DNA of 64,000 nt from Comamonas sp. BIGb0152 (GCF_024809975.1 NZ_JANUDY010000004.1:186001-250000); one strand, 5' to 3'. Counted from the first letter of the stretch, positions 45,496 through 57,547 are shown. Program-made: numbers and translations. Notes: generated from the letters alone by a model not told the origin.

Positions 45496-46004
45496 TTGCG
45501 GTTGTCTCCTGCGGTGGTGATGCTGGGATCGCAAAGCCGCACCTGGCCGCCCTGCGATACCTGCACCTGCAGACAGCGCTGCGGGCCGCTGGCCAGACAC
45601 TGGCTGCTGTCTCCCGGCATGAACTTGACGGTGTTCGCCGCCGAGGCATTGCCCAAGCCGTTGAAGCTCACGTCCGTGGTCGAGGCGGTGACCGTCAGTT
45701 TGGCGGCGGACTCCGGCGCCTTGAGCGCGATTTCGATCCCACCGGCAGCGATAGACCAGCCCTGGTTGGAGTTGGTCAGACTGAGGGTCACATCGGTATT
45801 GCGGCGCAGCGCCTCCGAGCGCGCCTGCTGTGCGCCGTCGTAATAGGCCTGGGCCGCCGCGCGGATCTTGGTGTCCAGCAAATAAACCTGGATGCCGGGC
45901 ATCGCCATCAGCAGCAAGAAGGCGATGATGCCAATGCCCACCAGCAATTCCAGCAAGGTAAAGCCATGCGCTCGCCGAGGCGTGATCGCCACACCATGCA
46001 GCAT
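45489..46004 (-). CDS. fimT: Minor pilin FimT/GspH-like
   Basis: 171 residues from ATG 46004 ([14 protein letters not shown]); the frame reaching 46172 runs into pilE. Prepilin site before FTLLELLVGIGIIAFLLLMAMPG. GspH/FimT pattern: AQQARSEALRRNTDVTLSLTNSNQGW. Related FimT proteins bind DNA during natural transformation. The basic cluster for this is not obvious here, so the role is left open. Confidence 0.88.
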   Translation of the reverse strand: MLHGVAITPRRAHGFTLLELLVGIGIIAFLLLMAMPGIQVYLLDTKIRAAAQAYYDGAQQARSEALRRNTDVTLSLTNSNQGWSIAAGGIEIALKAPESAAKLTVTASTTDVSFNGLGNASAANTVKFMPGDSSQCLASGPQRCLQVQVSQGGQVRLCDPSITTAGDNRKC

Positions 46005-46531
46005 CAGCAGCTCCCATCCTTGCGGGCCGACCAGCAGTTGCTGCCGGCTGTCCAGCCTGATCCCGTGCCGGTGGTGGCGCGCTGGCCTTGCTGGTTGAGT
46101 GTGAAAACAAACCCATCCATGCTGCCGCGACCTTCCGCAGTCACGGTATAGGTCTTCACATCTAATGAACAAATGTATTTAAAACGGACGGTATCCGTAG
46201 GCGCTGGTGCTACCGTATTCGACACACAGGCACCAACATAAGTACGGTTATCCTGAAAATACTGCTCCAGCTTCCCACCCATATCCGCCAACGGCACCAG
46301 CCCATCCACGATTTGACCGCGCTTGATATATTCCTGGTAACTGGGAATAGCAATGGCTGCAAGGATCGCAATAATCGCCACCACGATCATCACCTCGATC
46401 AAGGTAAAGCCCCTGTGGAGAACTTGCCGCAGCGAACCACCAGACCGATGGAGGGGTGGGCAAGAAGAACACCGTGCACCCACCAAGAAGGGGAATACCA
46501 GCTGAAGACGAGAAAGCGTTTTTTTGCGCAT
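46004..46531 (-). CDS. pilE: Type IV pilin PilE
   Basis: 175 residues from ATG 46531. The mature pilin starts at F42 after RG ([28 protein letters not shown]), with Glu at +5. A C-terminal disulfide loop is formed by the Cys pair at CSLDVK... and [11 protein letters not shown]. The predicted leader is about 41 residues and includes a Cys-rich hydrophobic part, far longer than the usual 6-25. No internal start fits better. First gene of the pilus operon; the next gene starts in its stop codon. Confidence 0.88.
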   Translation of the reverse strand: MRKKTLSRLQLVFPFLVGARCSSCPPLHRSGGSLRQVLHRGFTLIEVMIVVAIIAILAAIAIPSYQEYIKRGQIVDGLVPLADMGGKLEQYFQDNRTYVGACVSNTVAPAPTDTVRFKYICSLDVKTYTVTAEGRGSMDGFVFTLNQQGQRATTGTGSGWTAGSNCWSARKDGSC

Positions 46532-47729
46532 GATGGACTGAGTTTTAATATTTAGATAAATAATCAATAAAACGATATATTTGAAAAGTTATTGGCACCA
46601 TTCATTGACACAGCAGCCACCAGCACTAAAACCCTTTACCTCTTGAATGAAAACCTTTTCTGCCTGATCTTGGCGATAAAACATGCCATCAATGCACAGG
46701 CCTGGCATGCGCCACCCACCAGACAAACGCCTTAAAAAACCGATGACCTGCCCCGCACGGATGGCGGCAGCTGATTCTTTTCAGCCTCCGTGGGCAGGCC
46801 AAAAATGAATACCCTCTCGTCGCACGCCATCAGGCTCCAACAGCGGCAAATTTGAGAATAATTTTTTTCTATCACTTCTTATTTTTCATCGATGGAATCT
46901 GCAGTCGGAGTGTAACTTTGTGCCCCGCTGGCCAATCAGTCCAATTGTTAACATAGTTTTTATCACTGACAGATTGACTTATTTACAACAATTTCTATAA
47001 ACAAGCCACCGCTTTGATCCCTGTCAAAATGCGGGGCGAAGACCTATGGAACGAGAGGGTGGGTGCGCGTGCCGCGACCGGCATTGCGATCGGGCAGCAG
47101 CCTTGCAGCTGCCGCATGGAGGGGACTGCAAAGCACAGAAGGTCGGTCTTTGTTGGCCCACATGGCGCATGGCGCGCTCCCGGACCCGAACGGCGCAGCG
47201 GATGCCGACGCGGCTCGCTGGCTACATCCGTAACGCCAGGACAGGAGACCGCCAAGCCCGGGGAGACTTAATGACACCACTTAGGGATCCGCTGCAGAAC
47301 CCTCGCCAAGCGGGATGGACGCGGATCGGGATGAGGCGCAAGGCCTCTTTTGCGGTCGAGCCGTCGCTATTGACAAGAAAGACAACGCAGCGGATCGCCC
47401 GAGACCGTGTTCAGACCACGGCAGGGAGTTTTGCAGAGGGCCCTCACCCCGACACCTGTCAACATACCAGCGGCTCTAAAGTGTCCGGCCCCCACGCAAA
47501 CTGGTGCGGCCCAACAAAGAGCCCAGCACGGGGAATCAGTACTTAAAAGTCTTTGCCGGAGTAGCCGCCTCAGCACGAAGCGGCCCCCAGCTATCAGCGC
47601 CCATGCAAAACGAACGGATCGGATCGCGCTCAAGATTGCATCGGCCCTCACCGCTGGAGTTTTCCGTTTCCACCTCGCACTGCCCTTGGCTGGCAGCGCG
47701 CTTTGCATGGATGGTCATTCGCATTTTCA
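46532..47729. other. Intergenic, repeat-bearing region before the pilE operon
   Basis: About 1.2 kb without a supported gene. The part next to pilE (46532-47000) is AT-rich and probably holds its promoter. From 47014 to 47546 several frames overlap one another without ribosome sites. 47284-47443 is repeat copy A. Towards 47730 it becomes the 3' side of the convergent-free DUF11 gene. Confidence 0.5.
47284..47443 (+). repeat. MITE-like repeat, copy A
   Basis: Begins gggatccgctgcagaaccc and ends ttttgcagagggccc, so the two ends are imperfect inverted repeats of each other (core CTGCA-A/G-A). Its interior (ggatggacgcggatcgg) recurs in copies B, C and D. No open reading frame of transposase type inside. 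About 160 bp. Confidence 0.7.
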
Positions 47730-50700
47730 TCAGCGCCGCGGGTATTGCAAATGCCTGCCTGCCAGCATCGCAAGCACCAGCCCCAGCAAAACCAACAGAT
47801 GCGGCGGCAACATGGGTATGGCCACAGGCGATGAACCCGTAGCTCGGATGCTGACGCTGGTGCTATTGTTTTCAGGGTGGCTATCGACCGCACCCGTTGC
47901 CACGCTCGCTGTGCTGGTGCTGGTCAAATCCCCCGTGGCGCTGGCGGCGATGACGGCATCCTGTGCCCACGTAAGCGTGCCGCCCACGGGTAGGTCGAAC
48001 ACCACGCCATTCAGGGAGCTGGCCCGGCCAAGAGGGGACAGCAGCGCTGGGCAGACGGCTCCGCCAGAGGCGGTACAGACAACACCAGTTTCGGCAATGC
48101 CCGTGGGCAGAACGTCAGTCAGGGTGTTGCCATTGGCCGCATCCGGACCGGTATTGCCAACAACCACGGTGTAGCGTACGGCAACGCTCTGGCCTGGCGT
48201 GTACTGGGTCAAACTCGCCGTTTTCTGCGTGCTGACATCTATATGCGAGGTCCCTTCGGGAGGAGCCATGCCCGTTATGTCGACGGTGCTCAGGTTATTG
48301 CTGTAATTGACGTCATTCGTTCCTGCTGGCTCGGTGATCTTGGCCATGTAGGTGAGCGTGCCAACCGCTGCGGCATCGACCACGGCACGGACGGTAAAGC
48401 TCAGGCTGGATCCGGCATCCAGGTTGACGGGAATGTCCAGGAGATCACCGGTAGCGCTGTCTGGCGTCGGGCACAAGGCCACCCCGCTCAACGCTTGGCA
48501 TTGCCACTCCGTCACCGTCATGTTGGGGGGGAGCACGTCGGTAAGCGTGGCATGGATGGCAGCACCGGGCCCCGCATTGCTCACGGTAATGGTGTAGTCC
48601 ACAGCCGTGCTTTGGCCCGTGAAGTAGCTGGGGACGCTGGAGACGACAGAGACGCCCAGATCCACCGGAATGGCGTTTTGGGTGACCACCGTGCTCTCGC
48701 TGTTGTTGTTACCCAGAGGGTCGGTGGTTCCCGACGGAGGCGCAATGCTTAAGGTCTGCTTGATGTCGCCCAGCACATTTGCCGCAATGTGGGCACTGAG
48801 AACAATGCGCAATGTTGATCCTGCGGGTAGATCAACCGACAGATTCTGCAAGGGGCCACTGCCGCTGGCAGGACAGTTGGCGCCAGCAGCTGCTGTGCAG
48901 GTCCAGCGGTCCACGGTCAGGCCCGCATCTGCCAGGCTTGAGATCAACGCTTGCGTGACACTGGAGGGTCCATTGTTGCCGGCCTCGATGGTGTAGGTGA
49001 CAGGGGTCTCACCATAGGGGGTGTAGCTGTCAGGAGATACCGTCTGGCTGATATGCAAATCCGCTTGCGGGACACCTTGCGGGCTGATGGTGCTGCTGCT
49101 TTGGTTGTCGCCGAGGTCGCTGTCGGTCACACCTGAGGGTGGCGTTATGCTGGCTGAATTGGTCAGATTCCCGGTCACGCTGCTAGCCACCATAGCCGTG
49201 AAGGTGTAGGTTGCCGTGCCGTTGGGAGCCAGGGAAACAAGGTCGTGCAAGTTGCCATCCGCATCGGGCAGGCCGGAGGCCGAGCAACTGCCCAAGCTGG
49301 CAGCACAAGTCCATTGGCTAAAGCTCAGCCCTGCGGGCAGCGTGTCCTGCACGACAGCATTGTTCACTGCTGTATTGCCGATGTTCTGGACATACAGCGT
49401 ATAGGTGACGGGTGTCGTCGTACCAACGTTGTAGACGCTGGGGGTGACATTTTTTGTCAACGACAGATTGACCACGCCGGGAGCCAGGCCCGGGCGCACT
49501 GTGGCCTCGGCGCTGTTGTTGGCAGGATCGGGGTCGGGCGTAACGCCCACCACGCTGGCCTGGTTGACCACGGCAGCTGTGGCGGCCGCATCAATGCTCG
49601 CTTCGATATGGAAGGTCACATGAGACTGCGCTGCCAGATCAAACGATGCACCATCGGGGCTGCCCGTGCCGCTCGCGGCAGCACAGCGCGCGCTCGCGCT
49701 TGCGCTGCAGGTCCAGCTCAGCAGGCTCAGATGTGCCACGGGCAGCTCGCTCAAGGCGGCAGAGGTGGAATCCGGCCCATGGTTGCTGACGGTGACCGTA
49801 TAGCGCAAAGGGGTTGCGGCCCCAGGGGTAAAGAAAGCCTCACTTGCCGACTTACTGATCGAGAGGTCGGCCGCAGGAGGAACCAGCAGCTCGCTAGTGA
49901 TGGATGCATTGTTATTGCCCGGCTCCACATCGACCAGACCTGCTGGTGGGGCGACCTGGGCGGTATTGGTGATGGGCAAGGAGCTGGCTGCATCCACCGT
50001 ACCTTGGACGGTGATCACCATTTTCCCACTGGTAGAGCCCCCTTGGGGAAAGCTGCCGGTCACCTCAATCACATTGCCGCTTCCCGCAGCTGCGTCGCAG
50101 CTGGCGCCATTGACCCCCAGGCAGGACCAGGTAACGTTCGTCAATGCACTGGGCACGGTGTCGGTCACGATGGCCCCGCTGACAGCATCGCCGTAGTTGG
50201 TGGCGATGAGGGTATAGCTGATGGGACGACTGGGCGTGTAGAGAGCAGGTCCGTGCTTTTCGAGCCCCAGGTCCACCCCTCGGGTCAGAAAGCTGATGGT
50301 GCTGGTGGCTGAATCTGGCAGCGGGCTGCCAAAAGAGCCACCATTGACAGGTACGGAGGCTGTATTGACCCAGCTGCCAGGCTGGGTGACCAGACCCGGA
50401 ATCACCAGGCGCAAAGACGAATTGGCAGGCAAAGATCCGATCGTACTGCTGATGGTGCGTGTGGCGGGGTCATAGTCCACAAGCCCGCAGACCGCAGCGC
50501 CAGAGACAACGGCGCAGGATGCGCCACCGCTATAAGTGAAACCCGCCGGCAGCGCGTCGCTGATGACACGTCCCGCAGCATCGGCACCGGGACTGGCATT
50601 GGCTACGTTGATGGTGTAGGTCAATGGATCGCCGAGTCGCGGATTGTTGCTGGAGGTTTGCTTGTTTACCGAAAGCACCGCACAGGCAATGGATGTCAAC

Positions 50701-52565
50701 GGGGTGCTCGCGCGGTCGTTGGCGCTATTAGGATCAGTTACGCCGGTAGGCGCTCTCACAGTGCCGCCAAAATTGGCCGTCACATTGGACGCTGGGCAAG
50801 CGCTTCCACTGAGTAGGGGCACACCACCGCTGTAGGAGAAGGTGACCGAGCCCCCAGCGGGCAACTGCGGAATGGCAGGCAGGGTGACACGGATGCCTGG
50901 CGCAGCCGATGGCGCAGGCATCACGGGGCATACGGCACCGCCTGTGGCCTGGCAAGTCACTGTGGTTTGAGAAAACAAGACTACGAAGCTCGAACTGCTG
51001 AGCGTGTCGTCGATCGATGCGCCGTTGGCCGCGTCCGGTCCGAGATTGGTCACCGTCAGCGCATAAGGCTGCATGGGCTCCCCGAGGGAGATAGTGGCAG
51101 GGCCGGTACGGGTTAATTGCAGATCTGCAGTCGGGCATTGGGGTATGCCAATCGAGGCATTGAATGCCGATGTGCTACCCAGCAGGGATCTGTTGCCTCC
51201 TGCAAAAGTACTAGCTGTACCATACACCGCGTTCGTCACTCTCACCGACGAGTCGTTGGGGCCGCAAGGCAGCGGCGAAACCAAGCTGGGCTTGACGAGG
51301 ATGGTGAGCGTCACAACGCCGGCCTCGGGCCATCGCGGTATGGCAACGTTATTGAACAGACTGTAGTTGCCGTTACCCAGTTGCGGATTTTGCAGCACCA
51401 CCGCAGGGCACGCGTCTCCCCAGCTCGTGGTACAGGTATAGGACTGCGGATTCAGGCGCAGGTTGAAGGCGGTGTAGTTGCCCCCGGTTGACACGGTGTC
51501 ATCAATCCTCCAGCCATCTGCCGGACCCGGCCCCTGGTTGGTCAGCACGATCGTGTAACTCTGCAAGGCACCGCTGAAATCCAGCGCACTCGGGCCACTC
51601 TTGCTGCCCACAACCACCGGGCACGGGGCACTGGAGACGCGCCCCGTGCTGTGGGTCGTTGTTTGATTGTTGCCGTTGTTGGTATCCGTAACACCAAAGG
51701 GCACGCTAATACTTGGCTGGATGGTGATACTGGTACTGGCCTCAGGATTGGACGAGCAGCGATTGGGGTTACTGGTCGGCGTAAAGGTAACGCTGGTGGT
51801 GAAGCTGCTGCCTGGCGGCATAGTTGGCAGCGCCCCCCCTGCTGGATTGGCAGGGCAATTGGTGCCAATGGCATCCACACAAGTAAAAGTGAGGTTAGCG
51901 AGACTCACCAGGGGGGCTGTCAGCCTAAAGCTGAAGCCGCCGCCGCCAGGTAAGGTGTCTCCACTCCTATTGCTGAACGTCGCTGTGTACGTCATCGGCA
52001 CCCCTTCCGTGAAAGAGGTCGACCCGCCGGAGAGCGTGACTGCCAAGTCCATGGAAAGACGACGCACTGAAGTGCCGATGGTTGACGAGTTAGTGCTTGG
52101 ATTGGTTTCGGTCACACCAGAGGGCACAGTCACGGTAGCTGTATTAGAGTAGCTGCTGCTGCTTGAAAACGGAATGGATGCGTCGACGCCGAAGGTCACC
52201 TGTCCACCAGGCGGCAAGGTCGGAATACGGGTAGTGAGTATGTTGCCCGCGATGCTGATATTGCCGGGAGTCGGACAGACAGCCCCATTGATAGCGTTAG
52301 AGCAGGTCGCGCTCAGTGCCGTGAGCCCTGAAGGCAAGGCATCGCGCACTGCTGCACCGTTTGCTGCATCCGGCCCGTTGTTACCGACAACCAGCTGATA
52401 AGTGATGACATCTCCAGCCAATGCATTGGCTGGCCCGCTTTTGGACATCGTCAGATTAGCGCTGTCCGCGTGCGCCGCTTGCAATCCTCCGAGGCCAAGC
52501 CAGCCAAAGAGCACAAGAGAAAATTTTATGAGCGCGTGCATGCGGCATGTCTTTGTAGAAATCAT
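47730..52565 (-). CDS. Giant DUF11-repeat surface protein with IPTL-CTERM-like tail
   Basis: 1611 residues from ATG 52565 (MISTKTCRMHALIKF); the longer frame to 52712 reads through repeat copy B and is rejected. Signal peptide (IKFSLVLFGWLGLGGLQAAHADS). I count 11 beta-sandwich repeats of the DUF11 (conserved repeat) type, each starting with a D-L/N-x-L-S-x-S-like strand and containing YTx...N-x-G-P-D-A-A-N and a D-x-L-P-x-G loop. The C-terminus VAIPMLPPHLLVLLGLVLAM ends in basic YPRR, like IPTL-CTERM sorting tails that pair with a rhombosortase or exosortase-type enzyme (not in the window). A surface adhesin or matrix role is inferred. GC is lower than in its neighbours. Confidence 0.85.
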   Translation of the reverse strand: MISTKTCRMHALIKFSLVLFGWLGLGGLQAAHADSANLTMSKSGPANALAGDVITYQLVVGNNGPDAANGAAVRDALPSGLTALSATCSNAINGAVCPTPGNISIAGNILTTRIPTLPPGGQVTFGVDASIPFSSSSSYSNTATVTVPSGVTETNPSTNSSTIGTSVRRLSMDLAVTLSGGSTSFTEGVPMTYTATFSNRSGDTLPGGGGFSFRLTAPLVSLANLTFTCVDAIGTNCPANPAGGALPTMPPGSSFTTSVTFTPTSNPNRCSSNPEASTSITIQPSISVPFGVTDTNNGNNQTTTHSTGRVSSAPCPVVVGSKSGPSALDFSGALQSYTIVLTNQGPGPADGWRIDDTVSTGGNYTAFNLRLNPQSYTCTTSWGDACPAVVLQNPQLGNGNYSLFNNVAIPRWPEAGVVTLTILVKPSLVSPLPCGPNDSSVRVTNAVYGTASTFAGGNRSLLGSTSAFNASIGIPQCPTADLQLTRTGPATISLGEPMQPYALTVTNLGPDAANGASIDDTLSSSSFVVLFSQTTVTCQATGGAVCPVMPAPSAAPGIRVTLPAIPQLPAGGSVTFSYSGGVPLLSGSACPASNVTANFGGTVRAPTGVTDPNSANDRASTPLTSIACAVLSVNKQTSSNNPRLGDPLTYTINVANASPGADAAGRVISDALPAGFTYSGGASCAVVSGAAVCGLVDYDPATRTISSTIGSLPANSSLRLVIPGLVTQPGSWVNTASVPVNGGSFGSPLPDSATSTISFLTRGVDLGLEKHGPALYTPSRPISYTLIATNYGDAVSGAIVTDTVPSALTNVTWSCLGVNGASCDAAAGSGNVIEVTGSFPQGGSTSGKMVITVQGTVDAASSLPITNTAQVAPPAGLVDVEPGNNNASITSELLVPPAADLSISKSASEAFFTPGAATPLRYTVTVSNHGPDSTSAALSELPVAHLSLLSWTCSASASARCAAASGTGSPDGASFDLAAQSHVTFHIEASIDAAATAAVVNQASVVGVTPDPDPANNSAEATVRPGLAPGVVNLSLTKNVTPSVYNVGTTTPVTYTLYVQNIGNTAVNNAVVQDTLPAGLSFSQWTCAASLGSCSASGLPDADGNLHDLVSLAPNGTATYTFTAMVASSVTGNLTNSASITPPSGVTDSDLGDNQSSSTISPQGVPQADLHISQTVSPDSYTPYGETPVTYTIEAGNNGPSSVTQALISSLADAGLTVDRWTCTAAAGANCPASGSGPLQNLSVDLPAGSTLRIVLSAHIAANVLGDIKQTLSIAPPSGTTDPLGNNNSESTVVTQNAIPVDLGVSVVSSVPSYFTGQSTAVDYTITVSNAGPGAAIHATLTDVLPPNMTVTEWQCQALSGVALCPTPDSATGDLLDIPVNLDAGSSLSFTVRAVVDAAAVGTLTYMAKITEPAGTNDVNYSNNLSTVDITGMAPPEGTSHIDVSTQKTASLTQYTPGQSVAVRYTVVVGNTGPDAANGNTLTDVLPTGIAETGVVCTASGGAVCPALLSPLGRASSLNGVVFDLPVGGTLTWAQDAVIAASATGDLTSTSTASVATGAVDSHPENNSTSVSIRATGSSPVAIPMLPPHLLVLLGLVLAMLAGRHLQYPRR

Positions 52566-52589
52566 GGTGAGATCCAAAAATAGCCTTAA

Positions 52590-52743
52590 GGACCCTCTGC
52601 AAATCTCCCGGACTTGGTCAGAACGCGGGCTATCCGCTGCGTTGCCTGCCTTGTCAATAGCTATGGCTTGACTGCAAAAGACGCCTTGCGGCTCATCCCG
52701 ATCCGCGTCCATCCCACTGGGCGAGGGGTTTGCAGAGGATCCC
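52590..52743 (-). repeat. MITE-like repeat, copy B
   Basis: Read on the minus strand it begins gggatcctctgcaaacccc, contains gggatggacgcggatcgg and ends tttgcagagggtcc; it pairs with copy A in inverted orientation, about 75-80 percent identical by eye over 150 bp. Its right half lies upstream of the DUF11 gene start. Confidence 0.75.
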
Positions 52744-53548
52744 TAAAGATTATGGGCAGCATTGCAGATGTATGGCGACCGCCTGATCGGCCCAATCTTG
52801 GTTCATCTGCGCTAAGTCGAGGTGAGTCTAGCTGCATTCAATCCATACACTTTATTACTAGGGATCCTCTGCAGTCCTCGCGCCCAATAGGATGGAGTGA
52901 ATCGCCCGAGACCGCGTTCAGGATAAAACAAGGCGTTTTGCAGATCGCCCCTCTTTATCAACGGCTTGCACAAGGCCGAATGAATCCATCGCCGGGCACC
53001 ATGGTAAATCCAGGAATCTGTTGCGCTGGCCAGGCGTGCATCTGCGTTCTGGTTTAAGCAACATTCGATGGCAAAAGCTCAGACAAACTACTTTTGCAAC
53101 GCTCCTGCCAGACCATCAGGAGGTAGCCTGACTTATACCAACCGGCCGCTAGATAAACCAGCGCGTTTCACTCAGGGTAAGAACCTGTCCATCCGCTTAA
53201 TTAAATGAGCGCTGCTGTGCTCAGATCAATGGGGCTGCTCCAGACCCACACATCAGCCAACCGGGTGCAATTCCAATCGGCTTCTCATGCTTGGAATCAC
53301 CTGCATCCGACCAGAGCAAGAGCGATGAAAATGGCACTCAATACAGCCTGTGCATTTGAGGCAGCAACAGTCTCACTGCGATGAAGCATCCCGCAAGGCC
53401 AGACCGCGCCCAGAGCGGGTTTGCGACGTTGCTGTCACATCAAATGTGACAGCGAAGCCGCATAAACGCTGAGGGCTTGTGTGAGACTTTATCTGCGTGT
53501 TTACGACTTTGATTACCCAGGACAGCGCGGCTTGCCCCGGGAGCGGCT
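52744..53548. other. Intergenic, upstream of DUF11 gene and downstream of glmS
   Basis: No supported gene. Repeat copies B and C occupy 52590-52743 and 52861-52950. The stretch 52951-53548 has mixed composition and no frame with a ribosome site; the glmS stop is at 53549 and no classical terminator was seen. Confidence 0.5.
52861..52950 (+). repeat. MITE-like repeat, copy C (internally deleted)
   Basis: Begins gggatcctctgcagtcc and continues aggatgga, then jumps to atcgcccgagaccg and ends cgttttgcagatcgcccc. Compared with copy A about 75 bp of the interior are missing. Confidence 0.65.
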
Positions 53549-55438
<1,890 letters not shown>

Positions 55439-55562
55439 AGCTTTCACTCCTTGATCAACAATGGCTGCAGTGTAGACAGGTACGCATTTTATTTTCTTTC
55501 CATTTTTATGATTTTTTGAAATAATATTTCTCAATTAATATTCATTGAAATAAAATTTCATA

Positions 55563-56084
55563 GTGACTGATAATTTGAACGAATTCACACTGGATATCAT
55601 CGACCTGCAGCTGCTCGATGCCCTGCAAAAGGATGCCTCGGTCAGCAACCAGGCGCTGGCCGACCAGGTCCATGTCTCCCCGCCCACCTGCCTGCGCCGC
55701 ATCAAGCGGCTGCGAGAGATCGGCATGGTTGCCGCCGAGGTCGCCATTCTGTCGCCCGATGTGCTGGCCCGGGTACAGGGCTTTGGTTTGCATGCGCTGG
55801 TGGAAGTGAGCCTGGACCGGCAAGGTGCCGAAGAGCTTGACGCTTTTGAGGCCGCCGTGCTGCAGCATGACCATGTGCAGCAATGTTGGCGGGTCAGCCC
55901 CGGGCCCGATTTTGTGCTGGTGGTCTATGCCCATGACATGCCCGGCTACCTGGCGCTGACCCACAAGCTGTTTACCTCGCAGGGCAATGTGCGCAATGTC
56001 AAAACCTACTTTGCGACCAAGTGCAGCAAGTTCGTCACCCGCATTCCCCTGCCCAAAGGCCCGCACCTGCCCCACCAGGCTTAA
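55563..56084 (+). CDS. Lrp/AsnC-family transcriptional regulator
   Basis: 173 residues from GTG 55563. HTH: LDIIDLQLLDALQKDASVSNQALADQVHVSPPTCLRRIKRL. The C-terminal RAM domain contains VEVSLDRQGAEELDAFEAAV and CWRVSPGPDFVLVVYAHDM, where amino-acid effectors bind. It sits 125 bp from divergent glmS and may influence it, but Lrp targets cannot be read from position. Confidence 0.92.
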   Translation: MTDNLNEFTLDIIDLQLLDALQKDASVSNQALADQVHVSPPTCLRRIKRLREIGMVAAEVAILSPDVLARVQGFGLHALVEVSLDRQGAEELDAFEAAVLQHDHVQQCWRVSPGPDFVLVVYAHDMPGYLALTHKLFTSQGNVRNVKTYFATKCSKFVTRIPLPKGPHLPHQA

Positions 56085-56449
56085 AGGGCGTTGCGGCAGC
56101 GGCCCGGCACGCAGGGCCAGCGCCCACCCCAGCAGCCACCGCCACCGCCACCGCCACAGCGCCTGCCGCCTGCCCTCTGCCCCTGCCATTACCCGCTTGG
56201 TAAACACGGGCATTGCGGTGGCCTGCCGCCCCTTGGCCCTGGGTAGCCGCCTTTGCTGGCAGCGATGTGGATGGCCACTCTCATCCCGCCACTGTTGACA
56301 AAAACCTTCAGGAAATGTAACAACACCCCGGCCGCTTGTTTTGCCCATAGTCCGGCCTCATACTGACGACATGAGTATCAATAGGTAACATTGAGAAGCC
56401 TTGGCTCCAAGATCGGAACGGATTACTCATCGGGGAAGAGAGGCTATAC
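56085..56449. other. Intergenic between Lrp and GGDEF genes
   Basis: No gene. A short imperfect ccgccac run (56130-56165) is a low-complexity tract. The start of the next gene is marked by GAGAGG at 56437 and an ATG at 56450. Confidence 0.5.
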
Positions 56450-57547
56450 ATGGCGTATATCAGATTGGACAGCACCCAGCAGCGCAGCGACTGGGGCCGC
56501 ATTGTTTTCTTGTCGGCCTGCGCGCTGGCCGCCGCCGGGGCGCTGTGGCAGCGCAATGCCTCCTGGCCCATCTGGCTGGCCGTTGCCCTGCCCCTGTTGG
56601 TCTGGCCACTGTTGTCCCGCTGGCTGACTCGCCGCAACGGCAACTCCGACGTCAACGACGTCATCCTGGCTTTTGTCGATGGCCTGGTGGTGGGCGTATG
56701 GGTTGCCCTGGTCCACTTCCATCTGCTGACCAGTGCCATCATGCTGATGGTGCTGATCCACTGCACCTACGCCATGCAAAGTGCCCGCCATGCCGTGCTG
56801 GCTATCGCCGGGGCCATCGCAGGCCTGGCCGTTACCGGACTACTGACCTCGTTTGACATCCAGCACAGCACCAGCACCTTCACCATCATTGGCAGCCTGC
56901 TGGCCGTGGCGCTGTACCTGGCCATGCAAGGCATGGCCACGGGGCATCTGCTCCAGACCCTGGCCCACAAGGAGCAGATGCTGACCGTGATGCGGCGCGT
57001 GGATGCGATGACCGGCTTTTTCGGGCGCATGTACTGGCAAGATCTGGCGACGCGCCTTTTCGCCTATGCCAAGCAAAAGGACATTCCCGCTTTTCTGCTG
57101 GTAGTGGATGTGGATGGTTTCCGCGAACTCAACAGCCGCCACGGCGAAACCGCCGGGGACGAGGTGATCATTGCGGTGGCCAATACCCTGCGCACCTGCG
57201 TGCGCCCCGGCGACGCCACCTGCCGCTTTGGTGGCGACTCCTTTGCCGTGCTGCTGTCCGGCGTGAACCTGGACATTGCCAACCAGATTGCCGACCGCAT
57301 CCATAGCCAGGCGCTCAACCGCCGCCTGCGCGACTGGCCCGATGTGCAGATCAGCGTGAGCGTGGGCATTGCCAGCCTGGCCAAGTACCACCAGACGGTG
57401 GACGAGTGGATCCAGCAAGCCGAAGCCGCACTGGAGCAGGCCAAGGGCGCCCCCCGCATATACGGCAACTATGCCGAGCTGGAGCCCATCTCGGCCGCCC
57501 ATTTAGCCGAGCTGGCCAGCATGCCCGGCCCGGCAGCGGCCAGCTGA
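56450..57547 (+). CDS. Membrane GGDEF-domain protein with degenerate GGDSF motif
   Basis: 365 residues. Five or six transmembrane helices in residues 20-170 (IVFLSACALAAAGAL, VVGVWVALVHFHLLTSAIMLM, AIAGAIAGLAVTGLL, IIGSLLAVALYLAM) are followed by a GGDEF fold from about 195. DVDGFRELNSRHGETAGDEV holds the metal Asp, but the A-site reads RFGGDSFAVLL, with Ser in place of the usual Glu. Diguanylate cyclases need an acidic residue there, so activity is doubtful; it may instead be a receptor or a scaffold. The N-terminal membrane part resembles MASE2-like sensors. Confidence 0.85.
   Translation: MAYIRLDSTQQRSDWGRIVFLSACALAAAGALWQRNASWPIWLAVALPLLVWPLLSRWLTRRNGNSDVNDVILAFVDGLVVGVWVALVHFHLLTSAIMLMVLIHCTYAMQSARHAVLAIAGAIAGLAVTGLLTSFDIQHSTSTFTIIGSLLAVALYLAMQGMATGHLLQTLAHKEQMLTVMRRVDAMTGFFGRMYWQDLATRLFAYAKQKDIPAFLLVVDVDGFRELNSRHGETAGDEVIIAVANTLRTCVRPGDATCRFGGDSFAVLLSGVNLDIANQIADRIHSQALNRRLRDWPDVQISVSVGIASLAKYHQTVDEWIQQAEAALEQAKGAPRIYGNYAELEPISAAHLAELASMPGPAAAS

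Noticed and set aside
46570..46680. Sigma-54 promoter for pilE
   Set aside because: No GG-N10-GC element with the right spacing was found on the minus strand upstream of pilE.
56130..56165. ccgccac run as a CRISPR or tandem-repeat locus
   Set aside because: Short low-complexity stretch without regular spacers.
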